Program-made: the position numbers and the translations under genes | The notes under the pieces: model-generated | Told to the model about the DNA's origin: nothing | Database searches by the model: none | The model's input: only the letters and a program-made list of their open reading frames with translations | Shown: in pieces, positions 34,271-43,713 of the stretch | How the letters are laid out: the number at the start of each line of letters is the position of its first letter | How positions within the stretch are numbered: position 1 is the stretch's first letter | Origin: an uncultured Prevotella sp. | GTDB taxonomy: Bacteria > Bacteroidota > Bacteroidia > Bacteroidales > Bacteroidaceae | Reading direction: 5' to 3' | Assembly (NCBI GenBank): GCA_946183985.1 | Contig: CAMHDT010000003.1 | Span: 1 to 54,387 of the forward strand | DNA: 54,387 nucleotides

Positions 34271-36343
34271 TTATTCTGAAGGCTTTTTCATTTCCGGATA
34301 ACTGATACGCGTATGGTAGATAGTCTTCAGTTTTTCGATGAGCACTGTCTTAGCGTACTGAATGTCACGGAAGGTGATGGGGCACTCGCGGAAGAAGCCA
34401 TCATCCACCATTGAGTCAATAATCTTGTTCACCAGCGTACGTATGCTCTGCTCAGTATAGTCGGGCAACGAGCGTGAGGCGGCTTCCACAGCATCGGCCA
34501 TCATCAATATGGCTTGCTCTTTCGTGAAGGGATTAGGCCCAGGATAGGTGAACAGCAGGTCGTCGACTGGCTCATCGGGATGTTCGTTCTTATATTTAAT
34601 ATAGAAGAACTTGGCTTTACCCTGCCCGTGGTGCGTGGCGATGAATTCGCGTATCTGTGGCGGCAAGTTGTAGTTGTCGGCCAGTTTCAGTCCTTCGGTC
34701 ACATGACCGATAATCATCTGCGCACTCTCAATATAGTCCAGACGGTCGTGCGGATTGATGCCGCCCGATTGGTTTTCGGTGAAATAGATGGGGTTCTGCA
34801 TCTTGCCGATGTCGTGATAAAGGGCACCGGTACGCACCAGTTGCGGATTGCCTCCTATCTTGCGTGCTATTTCCGCAGCCAGATTGCCCACCTGTATGGA
34901 ATGCTGGAAGGTGCCGGGTGCCACCTCGCTCATGCGCCGCAGCAGTTCCTTGTTCATGTCGCTCAGTTCTATGAGCGTAATATCAGATGTAAACCCGAAG
35001 AACTTCTCTATGATATAGAGCAGGGGATAGGCACAGAAGATGACAATGCCGCAGATGGCCAGATAGACATATTCACTGCCGTCGATACGATTGATGTCGC
35101 CAGATCGTATAAGGAAGAGAGCGAGATTGGTGACCATGGCTGCAGCCGTGGTAACAATGGCCGTCCAGAACAACTGCGAACGGCTGGCCAACTCGCGCAG
35201 CGAGAAGATGGCAGTAATGCCTGCCACCATTTCCACACCTATGAATTCGAGCGGACGCTGCAGGAAGCAGGCGCAGATGAGCACCACAGTGGAATGTGCC
35301 ATGAAAGCAGTACGCGAATCCATAAACACCCTGATGAAGATGGGCACTACGGCCAGCGGCAGTATATAGATATGGAGCATGTTATGGCTCACCAGCAACG
35401 ATGCCATGACAGTGGCAATAATGACTAAGGAATAAAGCATGGCAATGGAACGCATGCGCTCAAAATATTCCTTGCGATAGATGCTGATGTAGAGCGTGAA
35501 CGACACGATGAGCAACAACACGTAGATAAATTCGCCAATGATGGTGGTATCAAGACCTGCCCGCGACTCATGGCGGCGGTTCAGTTCGCTGAGATACGAC
35601 TGTATGGTCTGATAGCGTTCTTCATTGACAATGGTGCCACGGTCAATAATCTTCTGCCCCTGCACCACCACGCCACTGCTGACGGGCAGGCTGTCGAGCA
35701 TCTGTGCCTTGAGCGAGTCGCTATACTGACTGTTGTATAGCAGATTGGGGACAAGGAAGTCATTCAGATCCAGTTCTTGCAAAGCATCACGGTGCAACTG
35801 CAGCAGAGGGGCTGACATCAGTTGCTCATAGGCCTGACGGGGCGTGAGCACCTCGTCGAGGGTCACACGTGTAGTTTTCTTGCCATCAATGCGGCGCAAC
35901 ACCTTCAGCGTGTCGGTCTGGTTATCGAGGGGCGAGGTAATGTCAATGATGCCACGGTCGTATACGCCGTGCAACTGTTCCAGAAGCACTCTCCTTATCT
36001 GGTTGCCAAGACCAGTGGGCGTTTGGTCGTATTTCTTCATGAGCAGTTGCTCCTGCTGGTCTGCTGTAGTGCCGTTATACACATAATAGGGCACATACTG
36101 CCGCAACAGGCTGTCGCGGTCGGCCTGTATGGCCGAGTCGCTACGCTGCACAAAGAAAGTAAACGCGGCAGTCAGGTCATTATAGTGCCAGGGCTCTCCT
36201 ATCTCCATCTTGAAGTTGGTCATATTGTCGCGAGGCATGAACCACACCACGGCAGCCACGGTGAGCAGCACCAACGCCACGCGCATCAAGACATCGCGCC
36301 TGGTAAACTCGATCTTTATCAGGTTGAAGTTCTTCATTGTCAT
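34271..36343 (-). CDS. 7TM-HD family cyclic-di-AMP phosphodiesterase-like protein
   Basis: A 690-residue inner-membrane protein. An N-terminal membrane segment (about 17-35) is followed by an extracytoplasmic 7TM-HD extracellular domain (to about 265), seven hydrophobic segments, and a cytoplasmic HD-GYP-like HD domain. The metal-binding residues are visible in FQHSIQVGNLA (His near 479) and LYHDIGKMQNP (His-Asp near 510). The family includes PgpH, which hydrolyses c-di-AMP in other phyla; activity here is by analogy. A -7 element lies 16 bp upstream and gltX diverges from the same region. Confidence 0.9.
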   Translation of the reverse strand: MTMKNFNLIKIEFTRRDVLMRVALVLLTVAAVVWFMPRDNMTNFKMEIGEPWHYNDLTAAFTFFVQRSDSAIQADRDSLLRQYVPYYVYNGTTADQQEQLLMKKYDQTPTGLGNQIRRVLLEQLHGVYDRGIIDITSPLDNQTDTLKVLRRIDGKKTTRVTLDEVLTPRQAYEQLMSAPLLQLHRDALQELDLNDFLVPNLLYNSQYSDSLKAQMLDSLPVSSGVVVQGQKIIDRGTIVNEERYQTIQSYLSELNRRHESRAGLDTTIIGEFIYVLLLIVSFTLYISIYRKEYFERMRSIAMLYSLVIIATVMASLLVSHNMLHIYILPLAVVPIFIRVFMDSRTAFMAHSTVVLICACFLQRPLEFIGVEMVAGITAIFSLRELASRSQLFWTAIVTTAAAMVTNLALFLIRSGDINRIDGSEYVYLAICGIVIFCAYPLLYIIEKFFGFTSDITLIELSDMNKELLRRMSEVAPGTFQHSIQVGNLAAEIARKIGGNPQLVRTGALYHDIGKMQNPIYFTENQSGGINPHDRLDYIESAQMIIGHVTEGLKLADNYNLPPQIREFIATHHGQGKAKFFYIKYKNEHPDEPVDDLLFTYPGPNPFTKEQAILMMADAVEAASRSLPDYTEQSIRTLVNKIIDSMVDDGFFRECPITFRDIQYAKTVLIEKLKTIYHTRISYPEMKKPSE

Positions 36344-36358
36344 TCGTTTATTTTGGTG

Positions 36359-36367
36359 GCAAAGATA
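36359..36367 (-). promoter_or_regulatory. Probable -7 element of the 7TM-HD gene
   Basis: TATCTTTGC on the minus strand fits TAnnTTTGC, 16 bp before the start codon. Upstream lies a 7-bp repeat array shared with the divergent gltX promoter, and no clear TTTG is present. Confidence 0.5.
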
Positions 36368-36375
36368 CGAAATAA

Positions 36376-36410
36376 TTCACAATTTATAATTTATAATTCA
36401 TAATTATTTT
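36376..36410. repeat. 7-bp spacer repeat between divergent promoters, 5 copies
   Basis: TTCACAA, TTTATAA, TTTATAA, TTCATAA and TTATTTT keep a 7-bp period. The array fills the space between the -7 elements of the 7TM-HD gene and gltX. Confidence 0.75.
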
Positions 36411-36411
36411 G

Positions 36412-36420
36412 TACCTTTGC
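36412..36420 (+). promoter_or_regulatory. -7 element of gltX
   Basis: TACCTTTGC fits TAnnTTTGC and would start RNA near 36427, before the ATG at 36447. An upstream TTG at 36417 lies within this element, so it cannot be the translation start of this transcript. Confidence 0.6.
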
Positions 36421-36446
36421 ACAAATATTTACAAATTACAGACACA

Positions 36447-37964
36447 ATGACAGAAAGAAAAGTGAGGGTGCGCTTTGCACCCAGTCCGACAGGACCCCTT
36501 CATATCGGCGGTGTACGCACGGCCTTGTACAACTACCTCTTTGCCCGCCAGCACGGTGGCGAATTGGTGTTCCGCATAGAAGATACCGACACCACACGCT
36601 TTGTGCCGCAGGCAGAGGCCTATATCATAGAGGCCTTCAACTGGCTGGGCATCAAGTTTGACGAGGGTGTGTCGTTTGGCGGCAACTATGGTCCCTACCG
36701 TCAGAGTGAACGGCGCGACATCTACAAGAAGTATGTGCAGCAACTACTGGACAATGGCAAGGCCTACATTGCATTTGACACACCAGAAGAACTGGACGCC
36801 AAGCGCAAGGAGATTGAAAACTTCCAGTATGACAACAAGACGCGCTCGCAGATGCGCAACTCGCTTACCATGCCAAAGGAAGAAGTCGACCAACTGATAG
36901 CCGAGGGTCAGCAGTATGTGGTGCGCATTAAGATTGATGCCGGCGAGGAAGTTCTGGTAGACGACATGATCCGCGGAGAGGTACGCGTAAAGAGTGACAT
37001 TCTCGACGACAAGGTGCTCTTCAAGAGTGCCGACCAACTGCCCACTTATCATCTGGCCAACATCGTCGACGACCACCTAATGGAGATTACACACGTGATC
37101 CGCGGTGAGGAGTGGCTGCCCAGTGCCCCACTCCATGTGTTGCTCTACAAGGCCTTTGGCTGGGAAGACACCATGCCACGCTTTGCTCACCTGCCACTGC
37201 TTCTGAAACCTGACGGAAAAGGAAAACTGTCGAAACGCGACGGCGACCGTCTGGGTTTCCCGGTGTTCCCACTCGACTGGAAAGACGAGGAAGGCAACGT
37301 CACCGCCAAGGGCTATCGCGAACAAGGCTACTTCCCCGAAGCCGTCATTAACTTCCTGGCACTGCTGGGATGGAACCCTGGAACGGAGCAGGAACTCTTC
37401 CTGCTTGACGAACTGGTGCCGCTGTTCGACATCTCGAAATGTTCGAAGGCTGGTGCTAAGTTTGCCTATGAGAAGGGCATCTGGTTTAACCATGAGTATA
37501 TCCTGAGGAAGAGTGCCGAGGAGATTGCCCGTCTGTGGGAGCCTGAAGTGAGGGCCCATGGCGTGCAGGACTCATTCGACCGTATCGTCAAGGTATGCGA
37601 GATGATGAAAGACCGCGTTTCCTTTATCCACGAACTGTGGCCTCTCTGTTCGTTCTTCTTCGAGGCACCCACCGCCTACGACGAGAAGACGGCAAAGAAA
37701 CGCTGGAAGGAAGATTCGGCACAGACACTCACAGCACTGTGCGAGGTGCTGGAAGGCATCGATGACTTTTCATTAGAGAACCAAGAGCAGGTGGTGCATC
37801 AGTGGATAGAGGCCAACGAACTGAAACTGGGCAATGTGATGAATGCCTGGCGGCTCTGTCTCGTAGGCGAAGGCAAAGGCCCCGGCATGTTCGACATTTC
37901 TGCCTTCCTGGGCAAGGAAGAAACTATCCGCCGCACCCGCAAAGGCATCGAGGTGCTCAAATAA
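36447..37964 (+). CDS. gltX: Glutamyl-tRNA synthetase
   Basis: A 505-residue class I aminoacyl-tRNA synthetase that charges tRNA-Glu. The N-terminus [16 protein letters not shown] carries the HIGH-type signature near residue 16, and KLSKRDG near 259 is the KMSKS-type loop. The anticodon-binding helical domain completes the usual length. The start at 36447 is chosen because it begins the conserved N-terminus and lies after the promoter. It is monocistronic and converges on priA with 27 bp between the stop codons. Confidence 0.98.
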   Translation: MTERKVRVRFAPSPTGPLHIGGVRTALYNYLFARQHGGELVFRIEDTDTTRFVPQAEAYIIEAFNWLGIKFDEGVSFGGNYGPYRQSERRDIYKKYVQQLLDNGKAYIAFDTPEELDAKRKEIENFQYDNKTRSQMRNSLTMPKEEVDQLIAEGQQYVVRIKIDAGEEVLVDDMIRGEVRVKSDILDDKVLFKSADQLPTYHLANIVDDHLMEITHVIRGEEWLPSAPLHVLLYKAFGWEDTMPRFAHLPLLLKPDGKGKLSKRDGDRLGFPVFPLDWKDEEGNVTAKGYREQGYFPEAVINFLALLGWNPGTEQELFLLDELVPLFDISKCSKAGAKFAYEKGIWFNHEYILRKSAEEIARLWEPEVRAHGVQDSFDRIVKVCEMMKDRVSFIHELWPLCSFFFEAPTAYDEKTAKKRWKEDSAQTLTALCEVLEGIDDFSLENQEQVVHQWIEANELKLGNVMNAWRLCLVGEGKGPGMFDISAFLGKEETIRRTRKGIEVLK

Positions 37965-37991
37965 AACGGACGGAGGTGAGAACTGAAGTCC

Positions 37992-40253
37992 TCACAACGG
38001 GTCTACATCGTAATAAATTTGGAGTGAAGCATAGCGCTTGTCTTGCAGCATCTGCTGCTGGGCAAGCGCTAAATATTGGCGCACACGCGACATGTCGATA
38101 CCATTTTCCAGTTTCAGCACCATCTTACGAATACTTAGTGTCTTCACCCTGGCCACGGCGGGCTTATCGGGTCCCAGCACTCTCGCGCCAAACCACTGAC
38201 GCAACCGCGAGGCCATCTCGATGGCAGCCGTAGTAACAACCTCGTCCTTCGTGTGTTTCAGATAGATGTCGATGAGACGACAGAACGGCGGATAGCGGAA
38301 GGCCTGCCGTTCGGCCAGCAGTTCGCGATAGAAGGTGGTATAGTCGTTGTTTACCACATGGCGAATCACATCCACATCAGGACTCTTTGTCTGCAGGATA
38401 ACCAGTCCGCGCTTGTCCTTGCGTCCAGCACGGCCACTGACCTGTGCCATCATCATAAACGCATGCTCATAGGCACGGAAGTCGGGCTGGTTGAGCATGC
38501 TGTCGGCATTGAGGATGCCCACCACGGCCACACGGTCGAAGTCAAGCCCCTTGGAAATCATCTGCGTGCCAATAAGCAGGTTGGTACGGCCTGTTGAAAA
38601 GTCGTTAATGAGTCGCTCATAGGCGTTACGCGAGCGAGTGGTGTCAAGGTCCATGCGTGCCACACGTGCCTCTGGAAGCAAGTCGCGAACCTGATCTTCA
38701 ATTTTCTCCGTGCCATAGCCCCGGCCCTCCAGTTCCTTGCTGCCGCAACACGGGCACTGAGCAGGTATCTGATAGGTAAAACCACAATAATGACAAGTGA
38801 GTTGGTTCAGGTTGCGATGCAGTGTAAGACTCACATCGCAATGCTGGCAACGAGGCACCCATCCACACTGACGGCATTCAACCATCGGTGCCCAGCCGCG
38901 ACGGTTTTGAAACAGGATGGCCTGCTGACCATGACTCAAAGCCTCGCGTACATGTGACAACAGAACAGGTGAAAAAGGACCGGTCATCATCTTGCGGCGC
39001 TGCAGGTCACGTGTATCCACCACCTGTATCTCCGGCAGTTCTATGCCCTGGTAGCGCTCCTTCAGTTCCACCAGCCCATACTTGCCTGTCATGGCGTTGT
39101 GATAGGATTCCATCGAAGGCGTGGCAGTGCCAAGAAGCACGGGAGCCCCCATCATAATAGCCACACTCCTGGCATGATAGCGCGGCATGGGGTCCTGCTG
39201 CTTGTAACTGGTTTCATGTTCCTCGTCGACAATGACAAGACCAAGACGCTGAAACGGCAGGAACACGGCAGAACGGGCACCAAGGATAATATCGTAAGGG
39301 CAGGCCGACAGTTGCTTCTGCCATATTTCCACCCGTTCGGCATCGCTGTACTTGGAGTGATAGATGCCCAAGCGCGAGCCGAAAACGCGCTGTAGGCGCT
39401 CCATCATCTGCACCGTAAGAGCAATCTCTGGCATGAGGAAAAGCACCTGTCGGTGCTGCTCGATTTCGCGTTTGATCAGATGAATGTATATTTCAGTCTT
39501 TCCACTCGAAGTGACACCATGCAGCAGGGTCACCTTTTTCTTAAGGAAAGAAAAGAGAATATTGTTGTAAGCCGTCTGCTGGGCTTCGTTCAACGGTTTG
39601 ATATGAGAGAAATCGGGTTCGCCGCCATGGTTCAGACGCCCCACTTCCACCTCATAGGTCTCCAGAAAGCCTTTCATGACAAGAGCCTTGACAGTCTCGG
39701 CCGTGGCGCCCGACACATTCATCAGTTCATCACGGGTGATTTCCACGACTGGATCACGCGTCTCATTACCCTCAATAGTGTCCCATCGCGAAAGAGTCAG
39801 ATAGCAGATAAATGCCTCCTGCTGTTTAGTGGCACGCCGCAACATATGAAGGGCCACGTGAAGCGTAGGCTCATTGCGGAACTGCTCTGTCAGTCTGATA
39901 TAAGTCTCGGTGCGGGGTCTGTAGCCCTCTTCCGCCTTCAGTCCCGACGGCAATGCCGCCTTATACACTTCACCGATGGGCGACATATAATAATCGGAAA
40001 TCCACTGCCACAGCCGCAGTTGTCCTGGCAACAATACAGGCTGGTCGTCAAGAACCTGCTCCAGTGCCTTCACCTCATAGCCCTGCGGTGTTTCCTGATG
40101 CAGCCGAGCCACGATGCCCACATAATGCTTATTGCGTCCAAACGGCACTAGCACACGCATTCCCTGCGTCACGCTATGGAGCATCTCGGCCGGAACGGCA
40201 TAGGTAAAATAGCCATTAAGCGGCAACGGTAATATGATGTCGGCATAGTCCAT
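37992..40253 (-). CDS. priA: Primosomal protein N' (PriA helicase)
   Basis: A 753-residue replication-restart helicase that recognises stalled forks and reloads the replisome. Visible parts are the N-terminal DNA-binding domain, Walker A GVTSSGKTE (near 244), DEEH box (near 342), the zinc-binding cysteine cluster (CRQCGWVPRCQHC and CHYC...CPCCG) and the C-terminal helicase domain with QVSGRAGR. It starts 12 bp after the small barrel gene at the end of the T9SS cluster. It is therefore probably expressed at least partly from that long transcript. Confidence 0.97.
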   Translation of the reverse strand: MDYADIILPLPLNGYFTYAVPAEMLHSVTQGMRVLVPFGRNKHYVGIVARLHQETPQGYEVKALEQVLDDQPVLLPGQLRLWQWISDYYMSPIGEVYKAALPSGLKAEEGYRPRTETYIRLTEQFRNEPTLHVALHMLRRATKQQEAFICYLTLSRWDTIEGNETRDPVVEITRDELMNVSGATAETVKALVMKGFLETYEVEVGRLNHGGEPDFSHIKPLNEAQQTAYNNILFSFLKKKVTLLHGVTSSGKTEIYIHLIKREIEQHRQVLFLMPEIALTVQMMERLQRVFGSRLGIYHSKYSDAERVEIWQKQLSACPYDIILGARSAVFLPFQRLGLVIVDEEHETSYKQQDPMPRYHARSVAIMMGAPVLLGTATPSMESYHNAMTGKYGLVELKERYQGIELPEIQVVDTRDLQRRKMMTGPFSPVLLSHVREALSHGQQAILFQNRRGWAPMVECRQCGWVPRCQHCDVSLTLHRNLNQLTCHYCGFTYQIPAQCPCCGSKELEGRGYGTEKIEDQVRDLLPEARVARMDLDTTRSRNAYERLINDFSTGRTNLLIGTQMISKGLDFDRVAVVGILNADSMLNQPDFRAYEHAFMMMAQVSGRAGRKDKRGLVILQTKSPDVDVIRHVVNNDYTTFYRELLAERQAFRYPPFCRLIDIYLKHTKDEVVTTAAIEMASRLRQWFGARVLGPDKPAVARVKTLSIRKMVLKLENGIDMSRVRQYLALAQQQMLQDKRYASLQIYYDVDPL

Positions 40254-40265
40254 GCGCAGGCAAGA

Positions 40266-40916
40266 TTAGAAATAATAGGTCACACCTATGCGCCAGGCAT
40301 TGGTACGCGACTTGGCATGCTGCCAAGTCTGTCCTTGCATCTGCTGGTTCAGTGCGTCCCAAGTAAAGTCGCCCGTCTTGCTCACCGGCACATTATAACT
40401 CACCGACCCCTCGAAATGCTTGGTAAAATAAACACCTGCCCCGAAATTGACGCTCAACAGCGTTTCCTGCAACGTGTACTGATAGTTATGGCCCGCATCT
40501 GAAATCCATTGCAGCATGTCGTCACCCACATTGAAACTCAACTGCGGACCGGCATAAGCAAAAATACCGAAAGCATCGCCGATGCCAACACCCAGTCGGC
40601 CATTGGCGGGAATTACAATACTCTTTTGCTTGAACACTTCATGGTCGGTACGCAAATCGCGCTGGTCATAAAGCACGGCCACATCAACAGCCAGTCCAGG
40701 CACAGGCAATCCGATTTTAAGTTCCGGCCCGACAAAGAAGCCGGCACGGTTGCCTTCGCGCAAGGCATCGGTATTAAATTTCATCTGTGTCAACTGAAAG
40801 CCACCCTTCACGCCGAAGTGCACCTGCGCCTCTGCGACAAGAGGACATAGACAGAATACTAAAAGCACTGCCAGCGTCCTCGGGACACATTTCAGTTTAT
40901 TGTTCAAGACAAGCAC
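40266..40916 (-). CDS. Small outer membrane beta-barrel protein (PorT-like fold)
   Basis: A 216-residue protein with a signal peptide ending VAEAQVHFGVKGG and alternating strands that end in ITYYF-like VTYYF, typical of eight-strand outer-membrane barrels (PorT family/OmpA-like beta-barrel). There is no in-frame ATG: the frame is closed by a stop at 40938-40940. Initiation must therefore use GTG (40916) or the nearby TTG. It follows gldN by 24 bp and precedes priA by 12 bp. A role in T9SS is possible from position but not shown. Confidence 0.75.
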   Translation of the reverse strand: MLVLNNKLKCVPRTLAVLLVFCLCPLVAEAQVHFGVKGGFQLTQMKFNTDALREGNRAGFFVGPELKIGLPVPGLAVDVAVLYDQRDLRTDHEVFKQKSIVIPANGRLGVGIGDAFGIFAYAGPQLSFNVGDDMLQWISDAGHNYQYTLQETLLSVNFGAGVYFTKHFEGSVSYNVPVSKTGDFTWDALNQQMQGQTWQHAKSRTNAWRIGVTYYF

Positions 40917-40940
40917 GCATTTACAATCAATTATGCATTA

Positions 40941-42050
40941 TCAATGCCGCTCACGGCGCACCGACACACGGGCGGCGCTACTGCCAGAGCCGCCGCCAGA
41001 CGACGACTTCTTACTACGCACGCTTTTCTCACGCGTGGTTCTTCCGCTGTTCTTTTTCGCCACTTTGGTCTGCTTGGGATCCATACTGGCTATGCTGTCA
41101 AGCGAGTCTCGCTTGGCCTTGTCACCAAAGATATTGTTTCGGAAAGCCTCCAGTTCAGCCTCAATGCGTTTCTGTTCAGCCGACAGTTTGGTTGAGTCGT
41201 TGCCTGCAATCTGCGCCAAGGTCTTGCCCAGTCGGTTGTCAGTTTTGTATATCCGGCCCCTATATTTGTTAAGCGTGAAATAATCGCCAAGCGTCATCAC
41301 GGCGGCATCGTTCACATCGCTCGTCTTCACCGTCTGACGACTCAGATAGGGTTCCACCTCGGAATATTTCACCCAGAACAGCGGATACTTCGTAGCCTCG
41401 CCACCGAAGTCATCTTCGCGCAGCATCACGGGGCAGAAAGCCTGTACCTTGATGTGGAACGACGAGTTCGCCTGATCGTAATAGGCACTTTCCTTCAGAT
41501 AGTACATCTTCACCTCTGCCGACGGAATGTCACTATTGTCCACCTTCAGTTTTCCGTCTTTCTCTTCATAGAAGATATGATAGTTGTCGAGCACCGTCTT
41601 CATATCAACCTTAGCCGAGGCATCGAGCACCACATTGCCGTCGAGACGATACTCATATACAGGAATATAGCCGTTGAGTGCCAGTTTAAACACATAGGTA
41701 AAGAGGTTCAGATGCATGCCGGCAGGCTCTACTGGATAGTAAAGACCAGCATTAGGCTCATCGTCGAGGTTCACCTCACGGTAAATATCACGGCGCCACA
41801 CCACATCCTCAGGCATGTCGAATGCCGTTGGATACTGCAGGCGCATACGCTGCGTCATGCCCTGCCCATTAGCCTGCTGTTGTTGTTTCTGCTGCTTCTG
41901 CTGTACGGTTTTCTGCTGCACACGTCTCATTTTTGGCTGAGCCGAACACGTTGAAAACTGAAGATTGAAGATTGAAAATTGCAGGCATGCAGCCACAACC
42001 ATCAATCTCAGCATCCAATTTCCATTGCTACTATTCTTTTTTGTTTTCAT
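40941..42050 (-). CDS. gldN: Type IX secretion system protein GldN/PorN
   Basis: The ATG at 42050 gives 369 residues; a TTG at 42068 in the spacer is not preferred. GldN/PorN forms the periplasmic ring on the outer membrane with GldK/PorK. The family signature region is seen from VVWRRDIYREVNL through NAGLYYPVEP to the LFTYVFKLALNGYIPVYEY block. The signal peptide core LQFSIFNLQFS (residues 23-33) is encoded by a 7-bp repeat. The C-terminal 35 residues are low complexity (Ser, Gly, Arg, Lys). A perfect 19-bp inverted repeat flanks the start codon (see 41963-42077). Confidence 0.94.
   Translation of the reverse strand: MKTKKNSSNGNWMLRLMVVAACLQFSIFNLQFSTCSAQPKMRRVQQKTVQQKQQKQQQQANGQGMTQRMRLQYPTAFDMPEDVVWRRDIYREVNLDDEPNAGLYYPVEPAGMHLNLFTYVFKLALNGYIPVYEYRLDGNVVLDASAKVDMKTVLDNYHIFYEEKDGKLKVDNSDIPSAEVKMYYLKESAYYDQANSSFHIKVQAFCPVMLREDDFGGEATKYPLFWVKYSEVEPYLSRQTVKTSDVNDAAVMTLGDYFTLNKYRGRIYKTDNRLGKTLAQIAGNDSTKLSAEQKRIEAELEAFRNNIFGDKAKRDSLDSIASMDPKQTKVAKKNSGRTTREKSVRSKKSSSGGGSGSSAARVSVRRERH
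41954..41981 (-). repeat. 7-bp repeat inside gldN encoding its signal-peptide core
   Basis: Read on the coding strand, CAATTTT, CAATCTT, CAATCTT and CAGTTTT follow with a strict 7-bp period. Because 7 is not a multiple of 3, the repeat is read in all three frames in turn and yields the 7-residue pattern LQFSIFN. Confidence 0.85.
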
Positions 42051-42077
42051 ATCTTTTTCAATTTTCAATCTTCAATC
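41963..42077. repeat. Perfect 19-bp inverted repeat around the gldN start codon
   Basis: GATTGAAGATTGAAAATTG at 41963-41981 (inside gldN) is the exact reverse complement of 42059-42077 (spacer and gldM stop). The 77-bp interval holds the gldN start codon and first 22 codons. In the mRNA the arms could form a long stem whose base lies just upstream of the ribosome-binding region. Confidence 0.85.
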
Positions 42078-42079
42078 TA
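42059..42079. repeat. 7-bp spacer repeat, 3 copies (gldM-gldN)
   Basis: CAATTTT, CAATCTT and CAATCTA keep a 7-bp period and end on the gldM stop codon (42077-42079). The orientation is opposite to the copy inside gldN. Confidence 0.8.
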
Positions 42080-43636
42080 CTTCACGATGATTTCCATTGA
42101 TGTGGGCAACGTACGCTCAATGCCGTCAGGACCGATGGCTCTGACTCGCGAGATATAGAAGCGCTTGTTGCGTGTCAGTTTCCTGAAAGTGTCTTTTTGC
42201 CGTGCCGAGAACTTGTCGCCCTCACCGGCCATGAGCACAGCATTACCCATGTTATCATAGAACACCGTCTCGAACGAAAGCACGCGGAAACCAATGTCAA
42301 GCACGCCATCGTCGATGGCGGCTCCAATGCCGTCGATGCCCATCAACACACCTTTGCTCATTCCGCCGCCCTTGAAACGGTTGGGATTATCATTCTCGTC
42401 CCTTACATTAATATAAGGTGTAGGATCAGGCAGGCGGCGCACGCGGAAGGTAAACTGTCCCATCTGCTGTGCCCGTCCTGTGTTGGTCGATGTCACGGTG
42501 ATAGTGGCATCCTGCCCTATCTTCGACGGTCGGGCGATATATTTGCCAGGTCCTGCCGGTGTGAGCGTGCCGTTGGTCATCGAAGCCGAGATTTTATTCA
42601 GGGGGACGCCCGGCACCGAGATGCTGATGGGGTTAGAATAGCCCGCATAGAGCATGTTCATCAAGTCGGCACTGACAGTAGCACTGGGATCGACTACGGT
42701 ATATTTCTGCGAGAAGTCACGACGGATGCGGTCGCCATTGCCGTTGATGGTCTGTATGTAGCCCGCCAGCGTAAAGTCGCCCGTGCGTCCGCACACCGTT
42801 TCATAGAGCCCGTCTTGCAAGTCCACCTTTCTATCGCCGATATAGATTTCCGGAACCTGGGTTGTATCGACTGCAGCCATCACGATATGTGCCGAGAATT
42901 TGTCGCCACGTACAATGGTCTGCGAGTTTGGAATGACAAAGGCATCGAGTGCATTGACACGAATATCCTTCACATCAATGTTCTGCACCAATGTGTGGAG
43001 CACCTCTTTCTCAGCATTGCGCACATCGCTCTGCAATTTCGACAGCAGTGTCACAGCCGCTGCGGCAGGCATCGACTCAAACATATATTCCTGCCAGTTC
43101 TTGCCCAAGCCCGTGGGTGGCACCTCTGTTGTCAGGTCGCTGGCAATGCGGCGCTGCTGTGCTGTGTCGGGAATCATGGTGAGGATGCGTTCACGATAGG
43201 CATCGATAGCCGCCTTCAGGTTGCCGCCACGTCCACGTCCAGGAGCCAGCATCACCTGATTGGCTGCCTCCAGGTCTTCCTTGTTCACCAGATTGGCAGG
43301 GTCGCCGTCATCGCCATCAGCCTCGCGAGCGATGGCCAGTTTCAGTTCGGCCGCCAGATTATAGATAGAGTCGCTGGCCATGCGCACCTGCTGTGCCTTC
43401 TCATACCACTCTCGCACCTTCTGCGGGTTAGCCTGCATCTGCTGGTCAAAGTCTTCATATATGGCCAGATTCTCCTTGGCAGCATTCTCGGTGGTGCGGT
43501 TCAGGCTTTCCTCTACAATAGAGAAACCGTTGAGCACCTCGTTAGAGACATTCAATGCCAGCATGGCCATCAAGACGACATACATCAGGTTGATCATCTT
43601 CTGGCGCGGAGATACGGGTCTTTTCTTTATTGCCAT
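42077..43636 (-). CDS. gldM: Type IX secretion system protein GldM/PorM
   Basis: A 519-residue inner-membrane protein with one membrane segment near residues 14-35 (MINLMYVVLMAMLALNVSNE, Bacteroidetes GldM signature) and a long periplasmic part of several beta domains. With GldL it forms the proton-driven motor that powers T9SS; GldM spans the periplasm and contacts the GldK/N ring. The Glu- and Asp-rich helical part is followed by the RGDKFSAHIVMAAVDTTQ and YNNPISISVPG-type blocks (here YSNPISISVPG). It lies 77 bp after gldL across a 9-bp repeat. Confidence 0.97.
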   Translation of the reverse strand: MAIKKRPVSPRQKMINLMYVVLMAMLALNVSNEVLNGFSIVEESLNRTTENAAKENLAIYEDFDQQMQANPQKVREWYEKAQQVRMASDSIYNLAAELKLAIAREADGDDGDPANLVNKEDLEAANQVMLAPGRGRGGNLKAAIDAYRERILTMIPDTAQQRRIASDLTTEVPPTGLGKNWQEYMFESMPAAAAVTLLSKLQSDVRNAEKEVLHTLVQNIDVKDIRVNALDAFVIPNSQTIVRGDKFSAHIVMAAVDTTQVPEIYIGDRKVDLQDGLYETVCGRTGDFTLAGYIQTINGNGDRIRRDFSQKYTVVDPSATVSADLMNMLYAGYSNPISISVPGVPLNKISASMTNGTLTPAGPGKYIARPSKIGQDATITVTSTNTGRAQQMGQFTFRVRRLPDPTPYINVRDENDNPNRFKGGGMSKGVLMGIDGIGAAIDDGVLDIGFRVLSFETVFYDNMGNAVLMAGEGDKFSARQKDTFRKLTRNKRFYISRVRAIGPDGIERTLPTSMEIIVK

Positions 43637-43653
43637 TATTCTTCTTATTTTTT

Positions 43654-43707
43654 ATAGGACTTATAGGACCTATGGGTCTTATGGGACCCATGGGACCTAT
43701 AGGGCTT
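43654..43707. repeat. 9-bp spacer repeat, 6 copies (gldL-gldM)
   Basis: ATAGGACTT, ATAGGACCT, ATGGGTCTT, ATGGGACCC, ATGGGACCT and ATAGGGCTT follow with a strict 9-bp period and fill the gldL-gldM spacer. The next spacer upstream (44557-44619) carries the same family. Confidence 0.92.
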
Positions 43708-43713
43708 ATTAGC

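Noticed and set aside
36417..36446. Upstream TTG start for gltX
   Set aside because: It lies inside the -7 promoter element, and the conserved synthetase N-terminus begins at 36447.
41963..42077. Invertible (phase-variable) DNA segment at gldN
   Set aside because: The arms fit, but inversion would break the gldN signal peptide and no recombinase gene is nearby. The repeats are better explained as spacer words in opposite orientation.
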